The notes beneath the pieces are model-generated. The model was not told where the DNA came from and ran no database searches. It worked only from the letters and a program-made list of their open reading frames with translations. 64,000 nucleotides of DNA from Anarhynchus alexandrinus (Eukaryota > Chordata > Aves > Charadriiformes > Charadriidae): the NCBI GenBank assembly GCA_008711295.1, contig VUYV01000298.1, forward strand, positions 347,687 to 411,686, given 5' to 3'. Below, piece by piece: positions 52,151-64,000 of this stretch. A program made the position numbers and the translations under genes. Position 1 is the first letter of the stretch, and each line of letters begins with the position of its first letter.

Positions 52151-54408
52151 ACAGAGGGTGTGAGCATCAATCTTCCAGCCCATTTCAATGACACAGCTGG
52201 CCACAGGAAGAGGGAGCCTCCTACACCAGCCATGGATGAAAGTCCCGGAGAAACTTCTGCAAAAGCAGAATAAAAAGCACAGAAGGCCTCAGGTCTCCTG
52301 CACTCTTCCCATTAGGTGATCCTGCAGCATGAGTGATCCAGAGCCTCTCCAGGGAGATGCCTCCTCTTCACTCTCCACCCTACTCTCAGCACAGATCTCC
52401 GGCTCATCCTTAAAGCGGGTATCTCCTGGATTATCATCTTGCAGGACACAAGTGAAGCAGCTCTAAAATCCACAGCAAAAAAGCACAACCTCAGAGCTAG
52501 CAAGGAAGGGTGAAGTCAAGGTTGTCCATCTATCACTGGGCTTTGGAGTGAAGGATCCTAATGACATGGATTGCTGAAGCCATGAGAGCACTAAATAGGT
52601 TCCAAGAGACCTTCCTTCTCCTCAGACCCCTTCAAAAAATGACACAGCCAGATGATGCAGAAGGGCAGAGACCAAAAAGCAGGGAGCTCCAGCTGTGTGT
52701 GCCCTATAACAAGGAAAAGGAGGGGCAGACCTCCAAGCGGTTGCATATTTATGCAGTAACAACACCCCTTGAGAAATTATTCATTGCAGGAGGCATACAG
52801 TTCAGAAGCAGGATGCAATACAGCGTTCAGAGAGGTACCTGTGTCAGAAGCGGGGTGCTGTGAGCAAAGGATGGGAGTGCTGCAGAACAAGTAGTAGCAC
52901 CTCACAAGCAGGAGCCTTCTCCACGGCAGCTCAGTGCCCGAGACCTCCAGGCAATACCAGGAGAATCAGGAAGGACACATCCAAAGCACATTGTGAAGAG
53001 GTAAACTGTTTCCCTCTCTTCAATCAGCCTTCAGCAGAGTCCAAAAGCACTGGGAAGTGGCTGGCTTCCCAGCACTGGGATAAATTGTCACAATGCACTG
53101 GCAAGGAGTGATTGCAGATGGTGGTAGGAAGCACCAGGCTGCAAGAGAAGTATCCCCCCCACCCTCTATGTCAAAGCCTCTGAGGGGCATCATTGATGAA
53201 CTAAGGAAAAAGTGGCTCTGCACAAGAGGAAATCCCGTTGAAGTTGTGCTCCATGGGCTACCAGTGACCTCCACTCCTGTTTGCTCTCGTTAATCAAAGC
53301 CTTTCAGGCAGCCTTGGAAACTGCCCATCATTCCTCAGCAAAAGACTTAGCAATGGGATTGACTTCAGATGCATTAAAAACACTCTTGATTTTAACCAGC
53401 GCTCCAGCGCCTGCTTAAAGCTGATCATCGTGCTTGTAAGTTTTGCTATGTAGGAGTGAATGGTGACATATCTTTACTTCAACAGGCACCGAAAACTGGG
53501 GAGACCACTGCTAGCTAGCACTCTGGTGCAGGTGGGCAATCAGAGGTTCTGTGAGATAATAAAGAAACACGCCAAAGGAAATGTCAGTGGCTGTATCCAC
53601 CCTAGCACCGTTCAATTCATCCCACCCAAACTTCATTAATTGAAACTAGGATGTGCACTAGCCACAGCACACCTTCACGGATTAAGTCAGCTATAGCAGA
53701 GCTTGCTGTAAGTAAAAGACGGCAAGATCTCTGATGCAGCTTTATTAAACGCAGCGTCTCCAGGCTGGTCTTTCAGTCAAAATCAATGTATTCAGGTGCT
53801 GCTACGGTTTTGGCTGTAATTTCCCGTGTCATCTGAGCGATGCCTTCCCCACCAAGATGGAAGGGATGTGCATTGCTGGCCAACAGCACGCTCAGGCAGC
53901 CACTTGCCCCCCGTCCCTGCCCCTCCTTGCCCCACTTAACTCCACATCAGGGCTGCCATGTCCTGCCCATGTGTTCCCACCTCCAGACACCCACCAGCCC
54001 TCTTCTAGCCCCCCAGCTCACAAAACACAGCTGGGCAAAACACCACTTTTTATTTTCTGGCCTTTTTGGCTCCCTTAACTTGCTTACTGTGCGATGAGGA
54101 AAGCCTGTGCCGCTGCAAGGAGGGGAGCAGGAACATGTGGCCCTGGTGAAAAGGATAGCTCAAGCTCAGAGCCATGCCTCCACCACTCAGCGGTGAAACA
54201 CAGCAGCGAAACAGAGCCAGCTTGCAGCTAACCAGGCAAACTATACACAGTTTATATACTGAATCAGTACCTTGGTTTGATTCATGACCACCCTGGCGAT
54301 GCAGCTGTATGACAGGGCAGGATGCTCCAAGCTGGAAGTGCCAAAGACTTGCTCTTGCAAAACCCAAGCCATACACAAGCATGAAAACACCACACATGAT
54401 ATCCTCCT

Positions 54409-54418
54409 CCCCCCCCCC
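54409..54418. repeat. Poly-C run (10 C)
   Basis: Ten consecutive C. Such runs are error-prone in assembly. Confidence 0.8.
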
Positions 54419-57400
54419 GTAATTAACTTTAGGGTTTGTTGTGAATGATGCAACAGACCCTTTGACGTTAGTCAATATTTGATACGATGAAATGGAAGAG
54501 AAGGGAAGAAAGAATGAAGAGGAGACCTTTTGTTTTGGTTTTTTTGTTGTTGGGTTTTTTTTGTTTGTTTAAGATGCACTGTCAGTCTATATCCTCAATA
54601 AATGTCTGTGCATCTCTATAACATAAATGTCAGCCTTGTGGTGGATTGGGACCTTGGGATTACTGCACTGGCAGAATTAACATATTAGACGTAAAAAACA
54701 TAACATTTCATTATCCACCGTAAACTGCATGTGCTTTCACTCTAGGGAAACTGGAAATATCACCCAATTTCACTATCATTTTCTGTTAACTGACTGTTCT
54801 GCCACATAGTCGCACACTGGCACATTCAGTTTGGTCATATATCAGTCTTCTGGTTTCATTCTTCTTGCTCTACAATGCTGACATTTTTTTAAATCAGGTT
54901 TTTTGTTCTGTTTTTGTCTCTGTGAAGGTACCACACTACAAAACCACTCAGTTGGGAAAAAAAAAAAAAACAACCTTACACTGGAACAAAAAAAACCAGA
55001 TCATATTTGTCCCGGTGAAAATACACCAGAAGGAACCTATCCTGACATCTGAAATAAGGTTAGAAGGCAACATGGAGGTTAAGTAAACTTCAAACACAAC
55101 AGGCAAGCCTTCGACTCATTTATAGGCTCGCTAGGACCTATGGTCAATAGCGAGGCACTAAAGAACAGAATCTCTTCCCTTCTGCGGTTTAAAACTCCCT
55201 GTATTTTTCCTTCCCACTATTAGGCTGACTGCAAATTCAAAGATTTGCATAAGCCACAGATTTTGTCTGTCTCTTTGAAAGGTCAAAAATTAGAAGCAGC
55301 ACAAACAAACACACATGACAAATAGGCCAGCTGGCAGCAATTTGGAGTGACCACATGGAGGAAGTGTGGAGAAGAACAAGGGCAGGAGAGGAGCCTTTAA
55401 AAGCTTGGGTCATATATACATTGCAAGTTACAGGGTGCCTCAGGGGATTTTTATTTATTTTTTTTTTTATTTAATCAGTTTTGTATCTTTACAAAGATTA
55501 GTGACCAACTACCCAGATTTAGTGCTGTCATGTTTCTATAAACATTTCTGAGTATACTTTCTTTGATAAAACATGCAGCTGCAGACATGATTTTTCATGT
55601 AAACATTTCACTATGTCTTACATTGTATATTTCAAAAAAGCCTTAACATTTTCATTTCTAAGAGACCACTCATTCTCCTCTAAAGGCTATGGAGCATTGC
55701 CCTAGGACAGAGAAATGAAGGGACAATTAAGCAGAGCAGAAGGACGATGGGCAGGAGCCACAGATACAACAGTAAAAGTCTTTTCCAAAACCACTCTGGT
55801 CGTTACTCACATAAGGGCGTTACAGAAGTAAGTAGGAAGGTAGCGAAACATTTGTTGTCCCGCGTAGCTTCTGGAATGGAAGAGAAAGATTAACAGGTCA
55901 ACTTCAAACATCAAGCCAGATGCACACAGCTGGTGTTAATCTGCATGACCCTCATTACCTGCAACAGACCTCTGCCAAACTATGGCAGCCAAAGAGCTGG
56001 CCAGATTTTTATTACTAACATCACCTCGACCTATTTATGCGGGGGGCAGGGGGGAATAATTCAAATCCAAATTGCTTCTCACTATTCGTTGCTGTTTATA
56101 TTTTGCCAGAGCCTCAAAACCCAATTAAGTCAGTTTCCCTTTGGTTTGCAGTCGGTCAGCTCCAGGCACTCAAGGCTGCAGTATCTGGGGCTGCCAGTCC
56201 TGCAGGGAACATTTACTTGTTTAAAAGCAACTCTTTCCACTGGACTTGGGTTTAGCTAATTGTACCGTTTCTATTGATCTTGAGTTTTATAAAAAGCTTG
56301 GCTCCAGATTGCGTGCTGTCAGCAAAATTACGCTTGGGGGCCAAGTTTGGTTTAGTCTGGCTCTCACAAAACAATAAACGGGAAGCACTGGCATGGGTTT
56401 AAAGTAGTAAAACAAAATGCATTTAAAAAAAATAAGTCTCTAGAATGCCTGTCCAACTAAAGTAGTAAAAGGTCACTTATCCCCAGCAAATATCATCACC
56501 ACACGCTGTTCAGAGATTGGAAACTTGAGTCAATTGACAACTCCCTGAGAACCATCCAACTGAGATTTTCTACAACCCTTCTTCCTGACCCACCCTCTTC
56601 ACACCTCAAAAACACAGGTTTGTGGGAGGGAGAGCTTGCTGATGGCTCATTATTTAAAACGGTTGTTTTCCTACAACAAGAAAAGGGGAAGAGCAGAGCT
56701 TCCCATTGCCACTTGACCCACCAGAAAGCACTGAGCCCTTTCAAAACCCTCACAGGCTTTAAGTGCTGTAGATGATGTAACGTCATCAGACATCTGCCAA
56801 ATAAATAAATAAGCAAGCTCCAACGTGCCTCCCTCCAAACCTGCAAAGCAATTTCCATCCCAGTACAGGAACTTGTACCGGGGCTTAATACTCTGTTCAG
56901 TATATCCCCTTCCACAAAGAAAATCTGTGCCCGCTGCTACAGGAACATGCTTAATCCCTGTAAGCAGATGTCAGCCTCCAAAGCTGAGAAAATGACTTTG
57001 TTCTTTAGGATCAGGGAATTTAAAATGCAAGAAGTTGAAATGCCCTGATGAATTTGGTAACTTAAACCCCGAGAGGAAGCACCTGCTTTCTGAATAGCCA
57101 CCCAATTAAAAGCCCGCTGCTGTTTTATGCATCCATAATTCAACGTGAACGGTCTTTTGCTAGTTGACAATATATCAGCTACGGTCAAAGAGCGACACAG
57201 CTGAAAAAGAGAGGAGGGAACCACCGAGAGCAAACAGCCCAAACCCTGCAGCATCACCCCACGCAGTGGCACTCGGATGAAAACTTCCAAGCTGGGGTTG
57301 CTCCACAAGGATACACCAAACTCCACACAAGCTCCACCACCCACCCTGGAGGGACACCAGCTCGCCCCAGCTGCAGGTTTGGGGCCCAGATCCACATCTC

Positions 57401-58254
57401 AGATGTACAGCTACACCTCCCCTCTCCCAGCAACCCACTCACGGAAACAAAAGCGTCTCCCCTCACTATATGGCAGGTAAAGTAAGGCTGCAGTATGCCG
57501 CAGGTAAAACAAGGCAACTTCCCATTTATTCACACCAGCACTAGCAGGGATGGGGAGGGGAAAACCAAACCAAAACAACACAAAAAGGGGATTTTCATCA
57601 AAAAGTAAACAAAAATAAAAGCCACGCGCACACCAGAACGATCAGCCTGCCTGCAGGATTAGCAACCACAACAACAAAAAGCAAGAAACAGTAGCAATCC
57701 CCTTAGCCAAACTAGAAATAAAGCAGGCAGGCTTTTCATGGCAGCCTACTTGCCACCATGCCACCCTGGGTGAAAGGCAGTGAGGCTGGAGCAGGACCCT
57801 CCTCAAGCATCAGGCAGCAGCTTCAAATACTCAACCCAGGTCCCGATCTACCTTCACGTCAGCTAAGAGAGGCTCCTGCTGGGCCAGGACAAAGCCATTC
57901 GGCCATTTACCAAAAAGTCTCATTTACCTTGTGTTGGTTGTCGCTTTCTCTCAGCACAAACTCAGGGTTTTCAAGAAAGAACTCAGCACAGGATATTCAA
58001 GAAATGCTTTCCCTGTACAGGCAGAAACTCAGCTAAAAATAGGGTCCCCACACACACCTTGTAGAGCACGGAGGGCTTGGCAGGAGAGGGACTGTGTCTA
58101 TAAGGACTTCAGGCAGAACCAGAAGTAGATCAGCAACCCTTCTGGAAAATTTCTTCTGCGTTACTACACGTGCACAAAGGATATCAGTTTGGAAGCCTTA
58201 AAACACACTGGCATGAATCCTAATGACAGGCAGAACTGTTCTTCTGCCACGATT

Positions 58255-58435
58255 AAAATCTGTGTCGATACCCAGGGCCGGGCCGGGCTCTTCCCCCGTT
58301 TCCCACCGCCTCTGGAGGGGTGCGGAAAGCGCCCGGAAGAGACTGCACTGGCCTCGGTCCAGCACTCCGGTCGGCAGCAGCATCGGTCGCCACGTGCTCC
58401 GTGCAGACCGGCTCCTCAGGCACAGTCACACCAAA
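58255..58435. promoter_or_regulatory. Small CpG cluster with E-box
   Basis: About 16 CpGs in 165 bp of GC-rich sequence, including GGGCCGGGCCGGG and a CACGTG E-box near 58391. Shorter than a typical island; function is inferred only. Confidence 0.35.
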
Positions 58436-60305
58436 CACCAGCAGCTCTCACAGAGTACACGTGCCAAAATCCTTCTCCAGCCCCACAGAAGCCATACCCT
58501 ACCGTACCACAAAAGGCTGCCCCAAAAGCAGCTCCCACTGACGTGAGGCATTTCCCTCCCTTGCCTGTCTAGGGGCTGAAGGGCATAAGTGACATTCACA
58601 TGGACCACGAGCCAGATCAAACCTGGACCAGACTTCTATCCACCCAGGCCAGCAAGTCCGTGGGAGAAGCAGACCCCAAGTTTCCCAAACAGCACCAAAA
58701 AGCCTGACACTCCTTCCCACCCTCAAGTCCCTCTCTCAACAAAACATGGGTGGGAGGCAGCCCGCACTGTGCCCACCACCACCAGCAAGCAAACGTGCTG
58801 CGGGCAAGGCAGGAGGCATCCTGTAATTAAGCACTGCATCGAAACACACGTGTGAAGAGGACAAGTAAGGATTAGGCTGACAACCTCAGCTCTGACATCT
58901 TCCAAGTTTAGCTTGCTTAAAACTCTATCTTCAGTAATATGCGTTTAACAGAGAGGTTGGGACGTGCAGTTTTAATATGTCTTTTGAAAGGTCCACAGAA
59001 AAATAAATGAAAATATTTTAAAAAAATTTAAAATTTTATCATGTAAATTAACCAAAGTTTCCCTAAAAGATCTACAATCACTTTCCTTACCTGTGTATTT
59101 TGTGTAAGAAAAATCTTTGATACTTTATTACATTGAGGTCAGAGCACTTCTGTTTGCTCCCCCCAGGACTCCTCTCAGTCAGAGCTCCAGCCTTCTCAGG
59201 GATCCATTTTGTCTTATCTGCAAAGGCCTTTTCTTCTCTTCCGCTATTCTAGAGGCCCGATGTGAAACCCAAGCATCCCCAACAACCACCGTAAATCCCC
59301 AGTCCTTTTTTCTGATTTAAGAATGGCTGCGACAGTACGGTATCATCATACAGTACTTATCCTTGAAAACGTGTAACTCCAATTCAACAATCCTATTACA
59401 TATGCTCCCAGCATTTGTACAGAAGAGATTTAGCTCTTAGCTCTCCATTGCTTTATCTCTTTCCGTGTTTGCCAGTGCAGAAATTATCTCAGGCTATAGA
59501 CAGGTCACATCCAAATGCTTCTCCCATCTCGCTGCAAATCTGGGGAAAAAAGCAACCGTCACATAGCCTGCACTACCCTGTCGAGCTTCCTAGCTCAGCT
59601 TTTAATAGCCACCCCCCCGAAGCACAGTGGAAAGAGCCAGTTATGCTGTCTCCCTAGCATCCCGGCTCTAAGCGATGCTATCAAAAAGACAACTTGCGCA
59701 ATCAATGGGTCTGTTCCGTCCCCTCCTGAGCAGCGCAGGGCAGAGGGAACCCGCATCACATTCATAAGGATCGGGGTCACTTCTGAAGTGACGGCAGTAC
59801 GAGTCCAGCAAGTTGAAGGGCAAAGAGCCCGTTTCAAGCAGAGCAGTCAGAAGGGGAGCTCCCAAGAGCAGAGATGGCAAAAGAACAAAGTGAGCGGAAA
59901 ACAAGAAACACTGACACGTGCACAGATGGAAAAACCAACCTTCTATATTTCAGTGACTTGCCCCAAAACTTGTGGGTGGGGTAGTAGGGTAAAACCACAG
60001 CAGCATACCACGCTGCTGGCAGGGGGGAAGTCACCCCGTCCTCCTCTCTTCTGGCTCTGATCTCCCCCAAACCTGCACTTAAGCTCTCACCTCAGGGGCA
60101 CTGCTAGCTGCCCATGGTCCTTCCTGTGCCCAACACTCTTCGTGCCAACTCACTGCCTTTGTCAGCAAACTGAGCCACCATCGAGCTGCCTCCATGTCTC
60201 AGCAACACACCCACCTCTTGCATAAAAAAAAAAAAGTAATTTAGAACTAAAACACTTCTGTTTCATTTATTCCAAGTGCACTGTTCCTACAGGCCTATCC
60301 TCCAT

Positions 60306-60328
60306 GATATATAGATATATATATATGT
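60306..60328. repeat. (TA)n-rich tract
   Basis: Alternating TA run with one interrupting G. Simple repeat. Confidence 0.8.
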
Positions 60329-61187
60329 ACATTTCTTGGATCATCATCTCCTACATCTAATACTACAACCCTGTTTTAATGCTGTTTTGCCATTCACCTG
60401 CCAGGGATATCCTCTCTCTTTCCCTGCAGTACCCCCTTCTGTGCTCTTGCCCAAGACCTGTCTCTTACCTCATCCCATTTTTTCCTCATATCTCACCTCC
60501 AACACATTCTTGACAACTCATAGTTTAGTCACTATTAGCAAGTCTAAACCCCAGCTATGCAGCATTTGCCAGCGAGACAGCTCTATCTCCGTGAGAACAT
60601 CAGCTCGGCTTTCTAAATACGCAACTCTCAGCAGGTCTGATGCTGCAGCCCAGGGACAGCCCACGTAGCAGGCAGTGCTCTCGAGAAACTTGTCCTTTAT
60701 TTACAAGTATTAATGTAATAGCGGCTCTTACAGGTGCTTTTGACTCATCTTGCAGCAGCTCCACTCAAGGAGCACTAAACTGGAATGTACACCGAGAGGA
60801 AAGGAAGGATTAAGACAAATGGAATCTGCAAGGTGCTTTTGTCTGTGCTGATCACCCCGTCAACTAAATATTGACAGTAATGCTAAAACTGAAGGGCAGT
60901 GAAAGTGTACTCTGAGTGACATCTCCTATCAGTTCAAACCAAGACCACAAACAGGACAGCACGACCCAGGGCTGCACATTCCCACTGGGTCCTTCATGTC
61001 ACCCCAGCATGGCTGCAGTCAAATCAAGCTGCCCAAAAACACATCTCATGAAACCAGGTCATTTTTCAGCCACGTGGCTTGAGACCACTGGTACTGACAC
61101 AGGCACAGCAGTGGGAACACAGGGCCCAGCAAAGGAAGAGGTGGGATAATACCATCCCCTTCAACAGCAACTCAGTCCTGAAGCATT

Positions 61188-61222
61188 AAAAAAAAAAAAA
61201 AAAAGAAAAAGATAAAGATAAA
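61188..61222. repeat. Poly-A run followed by (GATAAA)n
   Basis: About 17 A with one G interruption, then two GATAAA-like units. It could be the tail of an unrecognised retroposed sequence or a simple repeat. Confidence 0.7.
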
Positions 61223-61522
61223 GAATCACCCAGATGCTCAAGAAAGAAGAATTTACTTTTTTTTTTTTTCCTAAAAAGTAAGCCAAGACAAACAGGGAGC
61301 AGGCTGCAGTCAGCTCCAGCCACGCTCCCTCAACACCAACGCTGCTCAGAACAGTTTCTTCAGTGTTTTTCCCTACCAGCCTCTAAGGCAGGTTGCTGGT
61401 TTGGCTTCAGCACCCGTGGGGAACATCCAATCTTGTCCTGCAAACACAGCATCATGCCCCACAATGAGCCATTTCCATTAACCAAGCCTAACTTTCACTA
61501 ACAACATTGCCCTACAAAAATA

Positions 61523-61545
61523 TTTTTTTTTTAAAAAAAAAAAAA
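61523..61545. repeat. Poly-T/poly-A inverted run (T10 A13)
   Basis: Ten T directly followed by thirteen A, a self-complementary homopolymer junction. Confidence 0.8.
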
Positions 61546-62758
61546 GCTACAAGGTCCCTAGGAGTAATTCCAGCCTCTTCTGCTGAGCTGTATCTTCTCT
61601 CCACCCTTGCGGCACGCTGAACTCCTTTACCGGTGCTGTTTTGCTCTGCCGCTGCAGCCGGACCCCGAGGTGTGCCTCTCGCAGCCCCTCACCCCTGACC
61701 CACCGCTTCCCACATCCGCTTCTCATCCTCTTCCTCTCCCTCTCCTATCTGGCACGTTCCCACCAGCCCACAAACCCAGCCTTTGTCTTCTCCTCCCAGC
61801 AGCACTGATCCCCCTGCCCTCTCCCCCCCTGCTCACCCGGGGCTATTAACTGCACCGTGGTTTTCAAACACTGTAAAGTTTAGGAACATATAAAAGTCTC
61901 AGGAGGGGGGTGAAGAAAGAAATAGCCTTTTGAGTGCGTGCCAAGCAGTTTTATTTAAAACACAGCTCATACCTGAATCCAGACAGCAGCGATTGCAGAT
62001 ACAGCCTTTCTCCCCTTGCCTGGCTGCCGGCCACACGCCGCTGCTATGTCTGCTTTCCTCATGTCCCCCTCTACCTCTCCCCAAGGTGACAGCTCTCTGC
62101 TTCGCCTACGGCCCGGCTTGCCACACGCCACCTGCCTTCCTAATGGCTCCCCACCAGCCATCACCCTTCCCGGTCCCATTCCTCCAGCAGTCACACGCCT
62201 GCACAGCCCCGACTCCAAGGGGTCTCCGGGCAGCGCCAGCCCTTGGGCAACCAGATGGTGGTGGCGGCTATAAACCCTTTCACCAGATTCCCGACTCATT
62301 ACCACATCGCAACGGCAGCTCCTCTGGCCAGCTCTGGCGTCACCACAGGCACGCCGTGCATGCTGCACCCAGCACAGGTTTCCAGCCCAGAAGTAACACG
62401 GTGCTGGAGGGGGCTCACCCAGGGGCACAGCAGACTGTCATCGAACAAGGCCATGGCGAAAGAAGCCAAACATCTTAAGAAATACACTGTGACTTGAGCC
62501 GAAGCATCGCAGGCCTTGGGGAAGAAAGTATCTGACATTCTGTGATTGCTGTCATGCAGAAGACCAGACCAAATCAGGGTCTTCACCTTTGGTTCCTGTT
62601 CTGCAAGCGATTCTCCTGAGCAAGAGCAGCCCTTGCAGAAATGCCTCCTGGCTGAACAAGCTCATCTGTGCTCACAGTAACCTGAACTTGCCTTCACAGG
62701 TGCCTCCGGTGGGTCCCTTCTCAAAGGGGATTCCCAAGGATTCCTCGCCAAAGAGCTG

Positions 62759-62798
62759 CAGGTGCAGATGACCGTCACCAGGTGCAGATGATCCCCAC
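62759..62798. repeat. 20-bp tandem repeat, two units
   Basis: CAGGTGCAGATGACCGTCAC is followed directly by CAGGTGCAGATGATCCCCAC; 17 of 20 positions are identical. Confidence 0.85.
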
Positions 62799-63283
62799 CA
62801 CTGTTCTGTCCTCAAGTTTCTGTGAATCTACGTATCAAATAGATCAAAGAGGGCAACCTCCTCTCTGCTTGCATTTCCAGCTTTGCCTTCAAATCAGCCT
62901 CTGATGTTACTGCTTCCCTTTCGCTACTGCTTTTTTTGCCTCCTGGTCCTGTCCATGGCTCTGGCCTGCCATTATGCCATTTGCTACATTGCTAGTATTA
63001 TTTTCTCTATGCCCATTCCGCTTTCTTCAAACTCACTCTTTGCATCAGTTTCTCCAAAGACACTTTCTTCCAGTTCATGTTATTGCTTTCTTTATGACAG
63101 AACTGCGAGATCTGAGTTTTTACAGGACTGAGCACGTCCCTTCCAGACCAATGTGGCAGATAAATCCTCTCAGAACACATGCAACAGCAAACAGCACAGC
63201 AATACACACGATGTTCCCGCACCAGATCACTGTTTATACACATGCGCACACACACAAAAATGCTTGTAAATGCTTTTTGAGAA

Positions 63284-63336
63284 GGAGGTGGGACCAGAGA
63301 GCTCTTCTAACATACACAATTCTATGATTCTGTCAT
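63284..63336 (+). mobile_element. Ancient CR1 3'-terminal fragment
   Basis: A short relic of the CR1 end: GGAGGTGGGACCAGAGAGCT, then CTTCTAACATACACAATTCT and the diagnostic ATTCTATGATTCTGTCAT tail. Confidence 0.7.
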
Positions 63337-64000
63337 CTTTTTGCAAGCAAAGTAATAAAGACTAGAACTGGAAACAGCACTGCTCACTTGACAGCATACA
63401 GCAGTGGTCTTCTCCCAGCGTTGCTGTAGCACCACAGTGTGACCTTTGCTGTGACATTTCACTTCTCCAAAAATCACAATTCATTCCCATTAAAGCCGAT
63501 AGGACATCAAAGGTCTTCTTTTGCAATGCACCTAGTAATCTACCAATGAAAACTGTGATGTAAATAAGTAGATAATTGCGACTATGCTTAAGACCAAGGA
63601 ACATCACTACAGTATAACATATTATTATTATATCACCTGAAAAAAACTTGTAAATATGAAAATATTTCATACTTTCCCATTCCTTGAGAAGTCTTTGATA
63701 GGGTAAGGAGAGTTGACTTATGTAAATATACTATTTAAATGAGGCATTTTTGACAGCCATTTTGACAGTCTCCTGAAGAGACCAGAGCTGGCCATGACCA
63801 GTGGTACACAAACCAGAGACAGGTACGTGGGCTGGAGGCTGAGCCCCCTGGCCCCAGCCAAAGGAGCAGAAGGACCGACTACGGCTACCAGGTCTACCAG
63901 CATCAGGGCAATACCGAGCGCTGCAGCTGCCTTTTTGGCACCAGGAAGACAAAAGTGTTGTTACCAAACAGACCCGGCAAACTAAATTCAGGAACCCCTC

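Larger units (their letters stand above)
48033..64000. other. Non-coding region to the right edge, no gene recognised
   Basis: About 16 kb with no recognisable exon. It contains degraded CR1 pieces (50047-50198 and 63284-63336), two short tandem repeats, homopolymer runs, a TA tract and one CpG cluster. Nothing resembling SOD1, which lies upstream of TIAM1 in mammals, is present. Confidence 0.55.

Noticed and set aside
58990..59045. AT-rich palindrome-like stretch
   Set aside because: Almost entirely A and T, so self-complementarity is expected by composition.
61930..62478. 182-codon plus-strand open frame, Pro/His-rich
   Set aside because: Composition-driven. The opposite strand has a 153-codon frame over the same bases, and no domain is visible.

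Overview
The window looks like avian nuclear DNA. Three things point that way: CR1 retrotransposon copies with the bird-type ATTCTATG-repeat 3' tail, very sparse interspersed repeats overall, and one unmistakable vertebrate coding exon. That exon, on the minus strand at 3501-4480, is the first coding exon of TIAM1, the Rac1-specific guanine nucleotide exchange factor. It carries the start codon, the first 323 codons, a good 3' splice acceptor and a good 5' splice donor. No other protein-coding exon was found. The rest therefore reads as TIAM1 intron downstream of the exon (1-3500) and a long non-coding stretch upstream (4481-64000). By analogy with mammalian TIAM1, that upstream stretch should be 5' intron and untranslated-exon territory. 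No 5' untranslated exon can be assigned from sequence alone.

Layout: 1-3500 is the intron after coding exon 1. 3501-4480 is the exon. 4481-21470 is intron-like, with simple repeats and one L3/L2-like relic. 21470-22160 and 23375-23820 are two CpG islands about 1.2 kb apart and the best candidates for an internal promoter region. 23820-47000 holds one long CR1 copy with an open frame (29090-29698), a short CR1 tail (34442-34573), two MIR-like relics, two long imperfect hairpins (26501-26566 and 30828-30892) and smaller CpG-rich patches. 47009-48032 is a near-identical 423-bp direct duplication around a 64-N assembly gap and a minus-strand CR1 fragment. 48033-64000 is again non-coding, with degraded CR1 pieces, homopolymer tracts, two short tandem repeats and a small CpG cluster.

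There are no operons, CRISPR arrays or prokaryotic features, and I see no evidence of a novel gene system. The observations most worth checking are the gap-flanking duplication (probably two haplotypes placed in tandem, one with a CR1 insertion), the paired CpG islands upstream of the shared TIAM1 start codon, and the two miRNA-like hairpins. All coordinates outside the coding exon are my own reading; repeat boundaries are approximate.
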